Assembly (NCBI GenBank): GCA_016719225.1
Contig: JADKAN010000002.1
Coordinates: 868,001 to 932,000, forward strand
Source: Flavobacteriales bacterium
Lineage (GTDB): Bacteria; Bacteroidota; Bacteroidia; Flavobacteriales_F; PHOS-HE28
DNA: 64,000 bases
Reading direction: 5' to 3'
Positions 1 through 10,868 of the stretch are shown piece after piece; the first letter of the stretch is position 1; the number at the start of each line of letters is the position of its first letter. Under the pieces are notes generated by a model, which saw only the letters and a list, made by a program, of their open reading frames with translations, did no database searches and was not told the origin of the DNA. Position numbers and translations under genes: made by a program.

Positions 1-393
1 ACTCTCACTTCCGCCGGGCCCGAGATCGTCCACGCAGAGCAGCGTACCGAGCGAACCACATGCTCCCGTCAGGATGTGAAGAATGACGTCCTCGGAATTA
101 TTGGGTGCCAAGGTCAAGGAAGTCGTTGAACTGATAGCGGTGAACCAGCCATAGGCATCGGCATAAGGCCCTGAGTTGCAGGAGCCCGGATCGAATGTGG
201 GGGTGAAGGTATCGGGCTTATGGAATGGCCTTGGCGTGCATCCCTCATCCACCGGGTAGCGGTTCGTTCCAAAGTAGCCACAAGCATCGCTGGCCACGTA
301 TTGCGCCATTCCAGCCAATGGGAGTAAGGCTATTCCAGTGGCAAGCAGGAGCGTCCGCTTCAATTTTTCCAATGCCTGCCTGATAACTCCCAT
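1..393 (-). CDS. Secreted PPC-like domain protein, 3' part outside window
   Basis: The N-terminal 131 codons of a gene that runs off the left edge of the window. The chosen ATG (bases 393-391) is followed by a Lys/Arg-containing n-region, a hydrophobic run (LLLATGIALLPLAGMA) and an AQ cleavage-type site, so the product should be exported by Sec. The mature part is Cys-, Thr- and Ser-rich and contains the pattern ILTGACGSLGTLLCVDD. This resembles VYSGSCGSLTNIRC in the PPC-like domain of the next gene, so the two neighbours probably share a pre-peptidase C-terminal type beta-sandwich. The C-terminus, where a T9SS sorting tail would be expected, is not visible. Exported role is well supported; the domain name is an inference from similarity to the neighbour. 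Confidence 0.7.
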   Translation of the reverse strand, partial: MGVIRQALEKLKRTLLLATGIALLPLAGMAQYVASDACGYFGTNRYPVDEGCTPRPFHKPDTFTPTFDPGSCNSGPYADAYGWFTAISSTTSLTLAPNNSEDVILHILTGACGSLGTLLCVDDLGPGGSES

Positions 394-585
394 TACTCCT
401 GTGTATGCGGTTCATTTTGTCCGCAATGGCCACACAGAGCGTGCCGATCGTGCTCCGATGTGGATGATAGGAAAATGCAAGAGGCGGTCCTTCCAAGAAG
501 TTGAACTGGAAGTAGCACTTTTTGAACACGCTGCCCCGTCGGCTGATAGCGGAGGAATATCACGTGGGAAGGGAAGCCGGAACGA

Positions 586-2124
586 TCAGTTTTTCAAAAA
601 AACGGAACTCTTCAACAAACCACCATCCTTCCTTTCGATGCGCAGGGTGTACCAGCCCGGGGCCAGTTGTTCAACAGGTATTTGTGCGGTTCTCTGGCCG
701 GGCAAAGCATCGGTCATGGTTGCCGCCGAGCTCCTGCCCAGAGGATCGAGCACAACCAATTTTACTGATATGTCCAAAGGACCGGGGAAGGCCACGCTCA
801 GAACATCGGAAGCGGGGTTGGGGTAGATGCTCGGTTGGTCGTCAGGGAAGGAAAGCACAGCCACAACTGTTCGGGTGCGCGTAGTTGCGCCGTTGATGTC
901 CACCTGCTCCAGGCGATAGTAATTCACGCCCCATATGGGTATTTCGTCCACGAACTGGTAGTTCTTCGGGAACTGGGTATTGCCGGCAGCGGCTACGGTG
1001 CCGATCGGGGTGAAGGTGACATTGTCCGGACTGCGTTCCACAGTGAAGTAGTGGCTGTCCCGCTCTGTGGCTGTCTCCCAAGTGATGTCGATCACCGGGT
1101 AGTTCGTTGTGGCCTCCAAAGCGATAAGCTCCACGGGTAGCGGCTCGGAACAGGTGACCTGTGCTGCCCATCCGGCATAGTTTTCGTCTCCGTCGGAATA
1201 GAACGCCACAGTAAGGCAGCCGGTGGGGTTGGTCGCCGTCAGTGTACCCGGGGATCCATTGCCGTAGTACGCATTCATGAAGGGAGCGGCGGTTGAGTTC
1301 CCATCGAAAACGGCGAACTCATCGGAGAAATCCAGGTGAAAACTGCTGAACACCAAACTGACCACACCTCCCGGGGTGGATGGGCAAATGGTCGTGGCCA
1401 CGTCGGTGTTGTCGAAATAGTGGCCGGCAGAGCCCCCGTCATCGTAATACATCTCACCGCAAAGCGGAGAAGGGGGTGGCGTGGTCACGCATACATCAAA
1501 TGTGGTGGTAGCGCCCGAATTGTATGGATAGGAGAACACACGTACCCAGTAAGGAGTTCCCGGGATAAGATCAGTCACCGAGAAGTTGAGTGCATGGATA
1601 CATCTGATGTTAGTGAGTGAGCCACAGGAACCACTATACACCCCAAGAACAAGGTCGGTGACGTTGCCTACCACGTTATTGAGGAATACATAGTGCGTGG
1701 GCCCGGTGGCCGTGAATTTGAACCAGACATCGTCGTCGGGGTTTCCTGCACAGGGGGAACCGGGTACCGGGCTTTGAGTGGCGTTGGCCAAAGTGCTTGG
1801 TGTTCCGGCAGTGCAGGCCATATCGGGATCGACGGTAAGTGCCGTGGCCCCGCAGGGGTCATCATTGCTGGGTGGCAGCGGCGGTGGTCCCAAGCTGAAT
1901 GGATCCGGATAGTCACATTGGATCGTGCAGTCCGGCCATGCTTCGGAGCAGCCCCCGCCACTAATTGATGCTGCCGCTGTGTCCATCACGATGGCATTGG
2001 CAAAGGTGCAGGCAAAGGCGGCGGTGGTCTGGCACAAGCCGAGGATCGCAGTACCGGCCAGCAATTTGCAGGCTTCGCCGAACGATCGTAGAGATGATGA
2101 GAAGCCCGGATAATTTGGTGCCAT
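586..2124 (-). CDS. T9SS-exported protein with PPC-like and CUB domains
   Basis: A 512-residue extracellular protein. In order: an N-terminal hydrophobic export segment (about residues 18-38), a Pro-rich Cys-containing linker (about 55-92), a PPC-like domain (about 95-215, with DDDVWFKFTATG and VYSGSCGSL), a CUB-like domain (about 217-328, from CGEMYYDDGGSAGHYFDN to YAGWAAQVTC), a fibronectin-like stretch (about 330-420), and a C-terminal type A sorting tail (SIYPNPASDVLSV to the final LKN). In Bacteroidota such tails are recognised by the T9SS, cleaved, and the protein is linked to surface glycan or released. No catalytic motif is visible, so the role is probably adhesive or structural. It lies downstream of, and on the same strand as, the aminotransferase, but a 319-base gap argues against one operon. 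The start is the first ATG; the export segment begins unusually far in, so a later start is possible. Confidence 0.85.
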   Translation of the reverse strand: MAPNYPGFSSSLRSFGEACKLLAGTAILGLCQTTAAFACTFANAIVMDTAAASISGGGCSEAWPDCTIQCDYPDPFSLGPPPLPPSNDDPCGATALTVDPDMACTAGTPSTLANATQSPVPGSPCAGNPDDDVWFKFTATGPTHYVFLNNVVGNVTDLVLGVYSGSCGSLTNIRCIHALNFSVTDLIPGTPYWVRVFSYPYNSGATTTFDVCVTTPPPSPLCGEMYYDDGGSAGHYFDNTDVATTICPSTPGGVVSLVFSSFHLDFSDEFAVFDGNSTAAPFMNAYYGNGSPGTLTATNPTGCLTVAFYSDGDENYAGWAAQVTCSEPLPVELIALEATTNYPVIDITWETATERDSHYFTVERSPDNVTFTPIGTVAAAGNTQFPKNYQFVDEIPIWGVNYYRLEQVDINGATTRTRTVVAVLSFPDDQPSIYPNPASDVLSVAFPGPLDISVKLVVLDPLGRSSAATMTDALPGQRTAQIPVEQLAPGWYTLRIERKDGGLLKSSVFLKN

Positions 2125-2443
2125 GCATAGGGAGCCCCAGCTATCGGGGCTACAGGCACAAGGATCTTCGTACGGCCGGTTCTTCCCCCTTCAGGATGAC
2201 ACTCTGTTCTATCAGATGCACCTCCCGCGAAAAGGTTTCCAAAAAGACCGGGAAAGGCTTAACAGCCTCGCAAAGCCGCTATGGGGATAGTGATCAAGAT
2301 CCCGGCAATTTGCCGAACCGGACCGCTTCGCACGGCCTCGCGATAACGGAACGCGGCGATCGCGCTCGTTGGAAGAATGCTAATTGCCGCTGCGGTTCTT
2401 ACCGCTTCAACGAAGATCCGATCCCGGCTTCGTGAAGCACGAA
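2125..2443. other. Gene-free interval
   Basis: 319 bases with no convincing coding frame. The only structure seen is a short hairpin near 2135-2153 (AGCCCC, six-base loop, then a G-rich complement) without a T-run, between two minus-strand genes. It could be a weak terminator for the aminotransferase transcript or nothing at all. Confidence 0.4.
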
Positions 2444-3646
2444 CTACGCGGGAACCGTGCCAGGATACTTTTGAAGGGCTACTCGCAGGCACTCCACCGC
2501 AAGTTCTAATTTGTCCTTCTCCAGCACGTAGGCCAAGCGCACTTGCCGCTTGCCCAAAGCTGGTTCGGCATAGAAGCCGGAGGCCGGTGCCATCATTACT
2601 GTATGGCCCTCGTGTTGGAAATGCTCCAGCAACCATTGGCAGAAAACGTCGGCATCGTCGATGGGCAGGTCGGCTACGCAGTAGAACGCGCCACTGGGCA
2701 TGGGGCACAGCACGCCGGGAATGGTGTTGAGCCCTTCCACCAGCGTGTTGCGACGTTCGCGATATTCAGCGTTCACGGACTCAAAGTAGCTTTTGGGCGT
2801 TTTCAAGGCTGCTTCTGAAGCTACCTGGCCCAGTGTTGGCGGGCTCAAGCGGGCCTGGGCGAACTTCATGGCGGTGTCGTAGAGGGCCTTGTTGCGGGTG
2901 ACCAATGCGCCGACACGTGCCCCGCACATGCTGTAGCGCTTGCTCACGCTGTCGATCAGCACCACGTTCTCACTGATACCGGCCAGTTCCATGGCGCTGA
3001 TGTGCTGTGTGCCGTCGTAGCAGAATTCGCGGTACACTTCGTCGGCAAAAAGGAACAGGTCATGCTTTTGCACCACGTGGCGCAAGCGCTCCAATTCTTC
3101 GGGCGTGTAAACGCGCCCTGTGGGATTACCGGGGTTGCAGATGAGTATTCCCTTTGTACGCCGGGTGATGTGCGCTTCGAACGCTCCTTCAGGGGGGAGC
3201 GCGAAACCGTCTTCGATGGAGCTGCGCAAGGGAACCACTTTGATCCCCGCCGTAATGGCGAACGCGTTGTAGTTGGCGTAGAACGGCTCGGGGATGATCA
3301 GTTCATCACCGGGGTCGAAGCAGGCCATCATGGCGAAGAGCAGCGCTTCGGAGCCGCCGGTGGTCACCAAGATCTGGTCTTTGGTCACGGTGATATCGTG
3401 CTCCGCATAGTAGTTCACCAAGCCGATGCGGTAGCTCTCGAAACCTGCGCTGTGGCTGTATTCCAGCACCGGCATGTCCAAGTTGTGGATAGCGTCCAGT
3501 GCCACCTGCGGGCTGTGGATGTCGGGCTGGCCGATGTTGAGGTGCAATACGTCCACGCCCCGCTTTTTGGCCGCCTCGGCGAAGGGTACCAGTTTGCGGA
3601 TGGGGGAGGAGGGCATTTGCTGCCCTTTGTGCGAAATGGTTGGCAT
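2444..3646 (-). CDS. PLP-dependent class I/II aminotransferase
   Basis: About 400 residues of a fold-type I aminotransferase, catalysing transfer of an amino group between an amino acid and a 2-oxo acid with pyridoxal phosphate. Family landmarks are NIGQPDIHSP near the N-terminus, the NPGNPTGRVYT cofactor loop, FADEVYREF (PLP-binding Asp and Tyr), SVSKRYSMCGARVG (Schiff-base Lys and phosphate-binding Arg), and the C-terminal VRLAYVL carboxylate-binding Arg region. Substrate cannot be told from sequence; close families include aspartate and aromatic aminotransferases. An upstream ATG at 3667 is in frame, but a -7-like element (GACCTTTG, bases 3671-3664) lies at that point, so transcription would begin after it. 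The ATG at 3646 is preferred, and 3616 is also possible. Confidence 0.9.
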   Translation of the reverse strand: MPTISHKGQQMPSSPIRKLVPFAEAAKKRGVDVLHLNIGQPDIHSPQVALDAIHNLDMPVLEYSHSAGFESYRIGLVNYYAEHDITVTKDQILVTTGGSEALLFAMMACFDPGDELIIPEPFYANYNAFAITAGIKVVPLRSSIEDGFALPPEGAFEAHITRRTKGILICNPGNPTGRVYTPEELERLRHVVQKHDLFLFADEVYREFCYDGTQHISAMELAGISENVVLIDSVSKRYSMCGARVGALVTRNKALYDTAMKFAQARLSPPTLGQVASEAALKTPKSYFESVNAEYRERRNTLVEGLNTIPGVLCPMPSGAFYCVADLPIDDADVFCQWLLEHFQHEGHTVMMAPASGFYAEPALGKRQVRLAYVLEKDKLELAVECLRVALQKYPGTVPA

Positions 3647-3705
3647 GTGCTGTGTAAAGTGCGGCAAAGGTCGGATATCGGCCCGAACGATGTGGCGGAA
3701 AAAGG

Positions 3706-3731
3706 AAAACGCCCGGCAGGCCGGGCGTTTT
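3706..3731 (-). terminator. Rho-independent terminator
   Basis: A near-perfect GC hairpin: AACGCCCGGC and GCCGGGCGTT around a two-base loop, flanked by AAAA on one side and TTTT on the other. It lies 20 bases past the stop of the minus-strand gene at 3752-4144, so it should end that transcript. The symmetric flanks mean it could work in both directions. Confidence 0.85.
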
Positions 3732-3751
3732 CGAGAGTTGGGTAGTTGGAC

Positions 3752-4144
3752 TTAGTCGTTATCCCCGTCGCTGTCTTTCTTGCCGTCCTTCTTATCAGCG
3801 TCGTGTTTGGCCTTTTTCTCGGCACGCATGGCATTCCACTTGGTGAACTGCTCGGGCGTCATCACGGATCGGTAACCGCGCTCGCGGCTGGACTTGACGA
3901 CGGTCTCGCGGCCGTCGCGTGATTTTTGGTCCGGGATGTGGCTCACCTGTTCCATGGTCTTGGCATAGCTCAGGTTGATCTCCGCGATCTTGGCCTTTTG
4001 ATCCGCATTCAGTCCCAGGTCCGTGGTCATGCGCTCCGTGCGGCGCTCGGCCTTCTCTTCCGCGGTCTTCTTGGCGTGGTCCGCGGATTGTGCATGTGCG
4101 CCAAGGCCGATGGCGAAGGCGAGGGACAGGAGGATGGCTTTCAT
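3752..4144 (-). CDS. Small exported charged protein, Spy/LTXXQ-like
   Basis: A 130-residue protein with a clear signal peptide (MKAILLSLAFAIGLGAHAQ). The mature part is very rich in Lys, Glu, Arg and Asp and carries DLGLNADQKAKIAEINLSY near its start and VMTPEQFTKWNAM near its end. The pair of L-x-x-x-Q / TPEQ helices is the pattern of Spy/CpxP-like periplasmic chaperones and of short Bacteroidota proteins annotated with DUF4890-like domains. A chaperone or envelope-stress role is inferred from that likeness only. The C-terminus is a low-complexity Lys/Asp tail ending in DSDGDND. A promoter-like TACCTTTC lies at 4180-4173, about 30 bases before the ATG, and a strong terminator follows, so it is probably transcribed alone. 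Confidence 0.75.
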   Translation of the reverse strand: MKAILLSLAFAIGLGAHAQSADHAKKTAEEKAERRTERMTTDLGLNADQKAKIAEINLSYAKTMEQVSHIPDQKSRDGRETVVKSSRERGYRSVMTPEQFTKWNAMRAEKKAKHDADKKDGKKDSDGDND

Positions 4145-4248
4145 GTTCGATCTGTTGGGTTGTGTGGGCGGCGAAAGGTATGTCGGGGCCGCTTACGGGT
4201 GGTGACGCAAGAACCGGGCCTGAGGTTTACCGGGGACGGTCGGTTGAA

Positions 4249-4316
4249 GCTGCAAGCCACAAGCTTGAAGCTTGCAGCCTGCCACGCTCCGCTCTCGGCT
4301 TGGAGCCTTGCGGCAG
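4249..4316. other. Hairpin-forming sequence upstream of carB
   Basis: Inverted repeat of nine bases, GCTGCAAGC (4249-4257) and GCTTGCAGC (4270-4278), around a loop that itself contains AAGCTT. A second, looser inverted pair follows (CTGCC...GCTCC against GGAGC...GGCAG, to 4316). It lies 90-160 bases before the carB start. It could be a structured leader or a dispersed intergenic repeat unit; the sequence alone does not decide between them. Confidence 0.4.
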
Positions 4317-4407
4317 TACACTTCTCAACGATCCCGCCACCTTATCCACGATCCTGATGCCGCACGGGAGCGTTGAGATACCTTCGCGGCCCGGAAACCT
4401 TCCGGAC

Positions 4408-7218
<2,811 letters not shown>

Positions 7219-7223
7219 GCAAG

Positions 7224-8426
7224 ATGATGTTGCTGAACAAACGCGCCCGTGATGTAGGTGCTGAAGAGATAGAGCGACTTGTAAGCGGTGGTATTGCGGA
7301 GAGCAAAACTCTCGACTATAAGCGAGAGATAAGGATTGACAAGGACTCTGATAAGAAGGAGTTCCTATATGATCTAGCGGCCTTGGCGAATACGGATGGC
7401 GGCGTGATCATTGTCGGAATTGATGAAAGAAAGGATTCTCAGGAGCGATCTTCCAGTGTTGCGGGGGAGGTGGTTGGCTTCAAGATTGAGAACGAAGAAC
7501 AGTTCAAGCAGCGGGTTGAAGATCTGGTTTACAGTTCGATCGAACCCAGAGTAGGTGGGTTGCATGTTCGGTTTGTTGAAGTTGGCCAGAAGCAAGTGCT
7601 CCTTATCGCAGTTGAACGCTTCGTCGGTTTACCTCACATGGTTACCCTTGGAAAAACAAACAAGTTTTACCGCCGGAATTCCGCATCCAAGTATCTTATG
7701 GACGTGTATGAATTGAACGAAGCATTTGCGCAGAACGCGAGATTCAAGGACGCGGTTACTTCATTCCGCAACCAGAGAATTGAACAGGTCAGCACAGGGC
7801 AGTATCACCCAGGCATTGAAAAGAAGACTTCATTCTTTATGCAGGTGATTCCGTTTGGGCGCATTGGAAGGCCGCTTGTGGAAATTTCGGACCACACGGT
7901 CGCGGAATACCTCCGCACTAATATGAAACCCATGTTTGGCTCTGGTTGGAGTCATAGATTCAATTTGGATGGTCTCATGACCTATTATCCTGGAAGTGGA
8001 GTGGTGCATGATTATGTTCAAGCGTTCCGTGACGGAGTGATCGAGTTCTATACTTCACAGATGCACTTTTCCAAGGAGGGAGGTGACGTTGTGATACATG
8101 GGAGAGTATTGGAGAATAAGTGCATCAAATCCGCTACGGACGCAATCAAGTTACTTGGTCATACTGGTGTTGAGGCACCCTATGTCATCTTGATCAGCAT
8201 ACTTCATACGCGCAGTGTAGCCGTGGTTGACGATCGCTGGAGACTTGGGGAAGGACGGATTTTTGCAGAGCGAGTTCTACTTCCGGAGGTTTTAATCGGC
8301 GACAGTTCAACTGATGTCTCCCAAGCAATGAAGTCATCATTCGATGTGCTATGGCAGGCAAGTGGTTATCAAGGCAGCCCTTGCTATGGCTCAGATGGCA
8401 AGCGATTGGAAGACGCGAACTCATAG
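7224..8426 (+). CDS. AlbA_2/Schlafen-type putative nucleic-acid or ATP-binding protein
   Basis: 400 residues. The N-terminal ~150 residues match the AlbA_2 (Schlafen-like) fold: E-S-K-T-L-D-Y-K near residue 30, then FLYDLAALANTDGGVIIVGI with the typical ANTDGG loop, and KTNKFYRRNSASKYLM closing the domain. Proteins with this domain occur as transcriptional regulators and in phage-defence loci. The C-terminal 230 residues are not recognised; they contain no evident transmembrane segment or nuclease motif. The gene starts five bases after carB but its codons are much AT-richer than carB, which suggests acquisition. The following genes encode a methyltransferase and a nuclease in the same direction, so a defence or defence-regulating role is a reasonable inference. 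No helix-turn-helix was identified with confidence. Confidence 0.75.
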   Translation: MMLLNKRARDVGAEEIERLVSGGIAESKTLDYKREIRIDKDSDKKEFLYDLAALANTDGGVIIVGIDERKDSQERSSSVAGEVVGFKIENEEQFKQRVEDLVYSSIEPRVGGLHVRFVEVGQKQVLLIAVERFVGLPHMVTLGKTNKFYRRNSASKYLMDVYELNEAFAQNARFKDAVTSFRNQRIEQVSTGQYHPGIEKKTSFFMQVIPFGRIGRPLVEISDHTVAEYLRTNMKPMFGSGWSHRFNLDGLMTYYPGSGVVHDYVQAFRDGVIEFYTSQMHFSKEGGDVVIHGRVLENKCIKSATDAIKLLGHTGVEAPYVILISILHTRSVAVVDDRWRLGEGRIFAERVLLPEVLIGDSSTDVSQAMKSSFDVLWQASGYQGSPCYGSDGKRLEDANS

Positions 8427-8459
8427 TCAACCATGCCATGCCGAAAAACTTTTGCCCTT

Positions 8460-8478
8460 GGATCGGAATTCCAGATCC
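8460..8478. promoter_or_regulatory. Palindromic site upstream of the methyltransferase gene
   Basis: An imperfect 19-base palindrome: GGATC, GGAATTCC, A, GATCC. It lies in the 121-base gap between the AlbA_2 gene and the methyltransferase start, about 70 bases before the start codon. Restriction-modification genes are often autoregulated through such operator-like sites, so a repressor or the methyltransferase itself might bind here. Function is inference from position and symmetry. Confidence 0.35.
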
Positions 8479-8547
8479 GGGATGTTATGTTAGGCCACGT
8501 GGTGCTGACAGAAAGTTCGTCAACACCATCGTTCAACTGACTTGCCA

Positions 8548-9549
8548 ATGAAAGCGATAGACCTTTTTGCCGGCGCTGGTGGCCTTAGCCTCGGACTGAA
8601 GAACGCTGGTTGGGATGTGGATGCCGCTGTGGAAGTGGACAAGTATGCTGTGGCCACTCACCATCAGAATTTTCCGAGCACCAAAGGCATTCGGTGCGAT
8701 GTGCGTGATGTGGACTGGCCGCAGTTCCGTGGCATTGATCTCGTTGCCGGTGGCCCTCCTTGTCAGCCGTTCTCTGTTAGTGGTAAGCAGCTTGGCCAAG
8801 AGGACCTGCGCGATATGGTGCCCGAATTCGTGCGCATCGTTTCGGAAGTCCAGCCGAACGCGTTCATCATGGAGAACGTTAAGGGCCTGGCCTCGATCAA
8901 GTTCAAGGACTACTTGGATAAAGCGATCGAGGATCTGAAGGCTCTTGGTTACAACGTGAACCACACCGTCCTCAACTCGGCTGACTACGGAGTACCTCAA
9001 TTCCGTGAGCGCTTGTTCATCGTCGGCTTGCGGTATGGTGTGTTCAAGTTTCCTAAGCCCACCCATGGACCAGGCCGCAAGAACGCATGGGTAACTGTCG
9101 CGGATGCTATCAACGATGCGCCATTCGATACTCCGAATGCGGCTAAAGTCGTGTACTGCAAGAACCCGATCCTCCGTAAGAGTCCGAACGCGGGGATGCT
9201 GGTGAACGGCAAAGGCCGACCACTCAATTTGAACCTCCCCAGCTTGACGATACCGGCCAGTGCTGGTGGCAATCGCACGCACATCATTGACAAGGACGAG
9301 GTGCTCTTGAAATACCATGCCTCCTTGTTGGATGGAGGTAAGGCCAATTCCGGCATCGTGCCCGGCTGTCGGCGGCTCACTTTGCGAGAGTGTGCTCGCA
9401 TTCAAGGATTTCCGGATAGCTTTGACTTCATCGGACCGAAGAGCAAGCAGTATTCCCAAGTCGGGAACGCCGTTCCACCGCTCTTGGCCGAAGCAGTATG
9501 TCGAAGCGTAAGAAAGCAGGTGGAGAAGCGGGTGCTTCAAGTGGCGTGA
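8548..9549 (+). CDS. DNA (cytosine-5-)-methyltransferase of a type II system
   Basis: A 333-residue enzyme that transfers a methyl group from S-adenosylmethionine to C5 of cytosine in a specific DNA site. Conserved motifs in order: IDLFAGAGGLSLGL (motif I, SAM binding), VAGGPPCQPFS (motif IV, catalytic Cys), FIMENVKGL (motif VI), VPQFRERLFIVG (motif VIII), then a variable target-recognition region, LRECARIQGFPDSF, and VGNAVPPLLAEAV (motif X). The ATG at 8548 places motif I at residue 5; an in-frame TTG at 8542 is less likely. The last 52 bases overlap the downstream gene in another frame, typical of a coupled restriction-modification pair in which this enzyme protects host DNA. Confidence 0.95.
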   Translation: MKAIDLFAGAGGLSLGLKNAGWDVDAAVEVDKYAVATHHQNFPSTKGIRCDVRDVDWPQFRGIDLVAGGPPCQPFSVSGKQLGQEDLRDMVPEFVRIVSEVQPNAFIMENVKGLASIKFKDYLDKAIEDLKALGYNVNHTVLNSADYGVPQFRERLFIVGLRYGVFKFPKPTHGPGRKNAWVTVADAINDAPFDTPNAAKVVYCKNPILRKSPNAGMLVNGKGRPLNLNLPSLTIPASAGGNRTHIIDKDEVLLKYHASLLDGGKANSGIVPGCRRLTLRECARIQGFPDSFDFIGPKSKQYSQVGNAVPPLLAEAVCRSVRKQVEKRVLQVA

Positions 9550-10634
9550 TCACTGGTCGGGACTTCGAAGGGTCTCGTGCGAAATTGGACGCGCTGTGGA
9601 GTGAGGTACAGACACTTGCTATCGGAAAGCTGCTTGTCTCCAAGGAACTGAATGAGCGGCTTGAGAAGATCTTCCTCTCCAAGACCAAGACCTATCAGTA
9701 CGCGGTAGTCACCCAATTGCTCGCCAAGCTTGTCGATCCGATAAAGGATGCACGCTGTATCCAGAAGTTGGAAGGTGATGCGGACCCTTCGCGTTTCGAC
9801 GCAAGGTCGCTGTGTAGCAAGGTGGTCGTACCATGGGAACGCGAGGTCGGTTCTCCCTTGGGTCTGAAGGATGACCCATACGTGAACAATCCGATGCGTG
9901 TCTCGGACTTTGCGATGACCTTCCAGCAAAAGCAGAAGGACAAGAAGACATGGGCTGAACTGGTCGAGTTGTTTGAGCATGTACAAGCTCACCCGAAAAA
10001 TCTTCGCCCGCTGCTGCTTCAAACTCTTCTGAAGATCCGTTTGCTGCGCGAGGAGCAAACGGTAAAGTTCCCCACCCCTCAGCGTGCATCGCTACAAGAC
10101 ACCTTGGCTGTGACCCATGCCTTCCTGAAAACCAAGTCGGGTGGGGCGAGACTGCAAGTTGTTGGCTTTGCCGTCTTCGACGCAATGCGCAAGACTTGGG
10201 GGATCTTCGATGAAGTGCTCACATCGTCTGTGAATGCGTCGGATGCATCTTCGGGGAAACCTGCGGATGTCGTTTGTCGCCGAGATGGGGAAGTGATCAT
10301 GGCTTGTGAGGTGAAGGATCGCGACCTCAACATCGAGATGCTTCATGGAACGATCACGAACGCCCGCTTGGAAAAGGTGGGCGAACTGTTCGCCTTGATC
10401 CGCGGCAAGGACGCATCGCACGAGCAGGAGATGAGCAAGCGAATCGACCGGGAGTTCAAGCACGGCATGAACGTCTATCTACTCGAAAGCGACTCGTTCC
10501 TGGCTCTGGTGCTCGCGCTGATCGGTGAAGCAGGCAGGCAACACTACCTGAAGTCGATCGAGGAAGGTATGGTGATGATGAACCTGCCGTTCGAGTCGAA
10601 GAGGGATTGGGCGAAGCTGCTGGAAGAGATCTAA
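9498..10634 (+). CDS. Type II restriction endonuclease, SacI-like
   Basis: 378 residues, beginning inside the 3' end of the methyltransferase gene. A PD-(D/E)xK-type active site is visible at about residues 255-275: PADVVCRRDG followed by ACEVKDRD, giving D, then E-V-K on the next strand. The N-terminal half contains KTYQYAVVTQLLAKLVDP and ARSLCSKVVVPWERE, which I recall as landmarks of the SacI restriction endonuclease family. If that holds, the target would be GAGCTC or a relative. A nuclease partner is strongly supported by the overlap with the methyltransferase; the SacI assignment is from memory of the family and is less certain. The gene is followed by a 230-base gap that marks the right end of the island. 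Confidence 0.78.
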   Translation: MSKRKKAGGEAGASSGVITGRDFEGSRAKLDALWSEVQTLAIGKLLVSKELNERLEKIFLSKTKTYQYAVVTQLLAKLVDPIKDARCIQKLEGDADPSRFDARSLCSKVVVPWEREVGSPLGLKDDPYVNNPMRVSDFAMTFQQKQKDKKTWAELVELFEHVQAHPKNLRPLLLQTLLKIRLLREEQTVKFPTPQRASLQDTLAVTHAFLKTKSGGARLQVVGFAVFDAMRKTWGIFDEVLTSSVNASDASSGKPADVVCRRDGEVIMACEVKDRDLNIEMLHGTITNARLEKVGELFALIRGKDASHEQEMSKRIDREFKHGMNVYLLESDSFLALVLALIGEAGRQHYLKSIEEGMVMMNLPFESKRDWAKLLEEI

Positions 10635-10868
10635 TATTCTGTGGGCTTCCCTCACTAATTCTGAATACAGGTTTCCAAGGTGCATTCCCGTCGCCCCCGG
10701 CAAGTGTTCCAGCCTTCCAAAACATTGCGCTCTAGACGGGTTGGGTCACTTGTGGCATTGAGCCCAACAGGTCTGTTCGGTGATCATCCGTGAAGTCTTC
10801 GGCCCCTCCGCACTCTTAGGCTTGGGGTCGTTTTGGCTGCAGTTCCTGTCCTGCAGGTACATTCGTTC

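Noticed and set aside
3647..3667. Upstream ATG of the aminotransferase at 3667
   Set aside because: A -7-like element overlaps it, so a transcript would begin after it; the extra residues show no family similarity.
10846..10857. CTGCAG...CTGCAG symmetric sequence before the HExxH gene
   Set aside because: Two short palindromes only; no further repeat structure or association to support an operator or attachment site.
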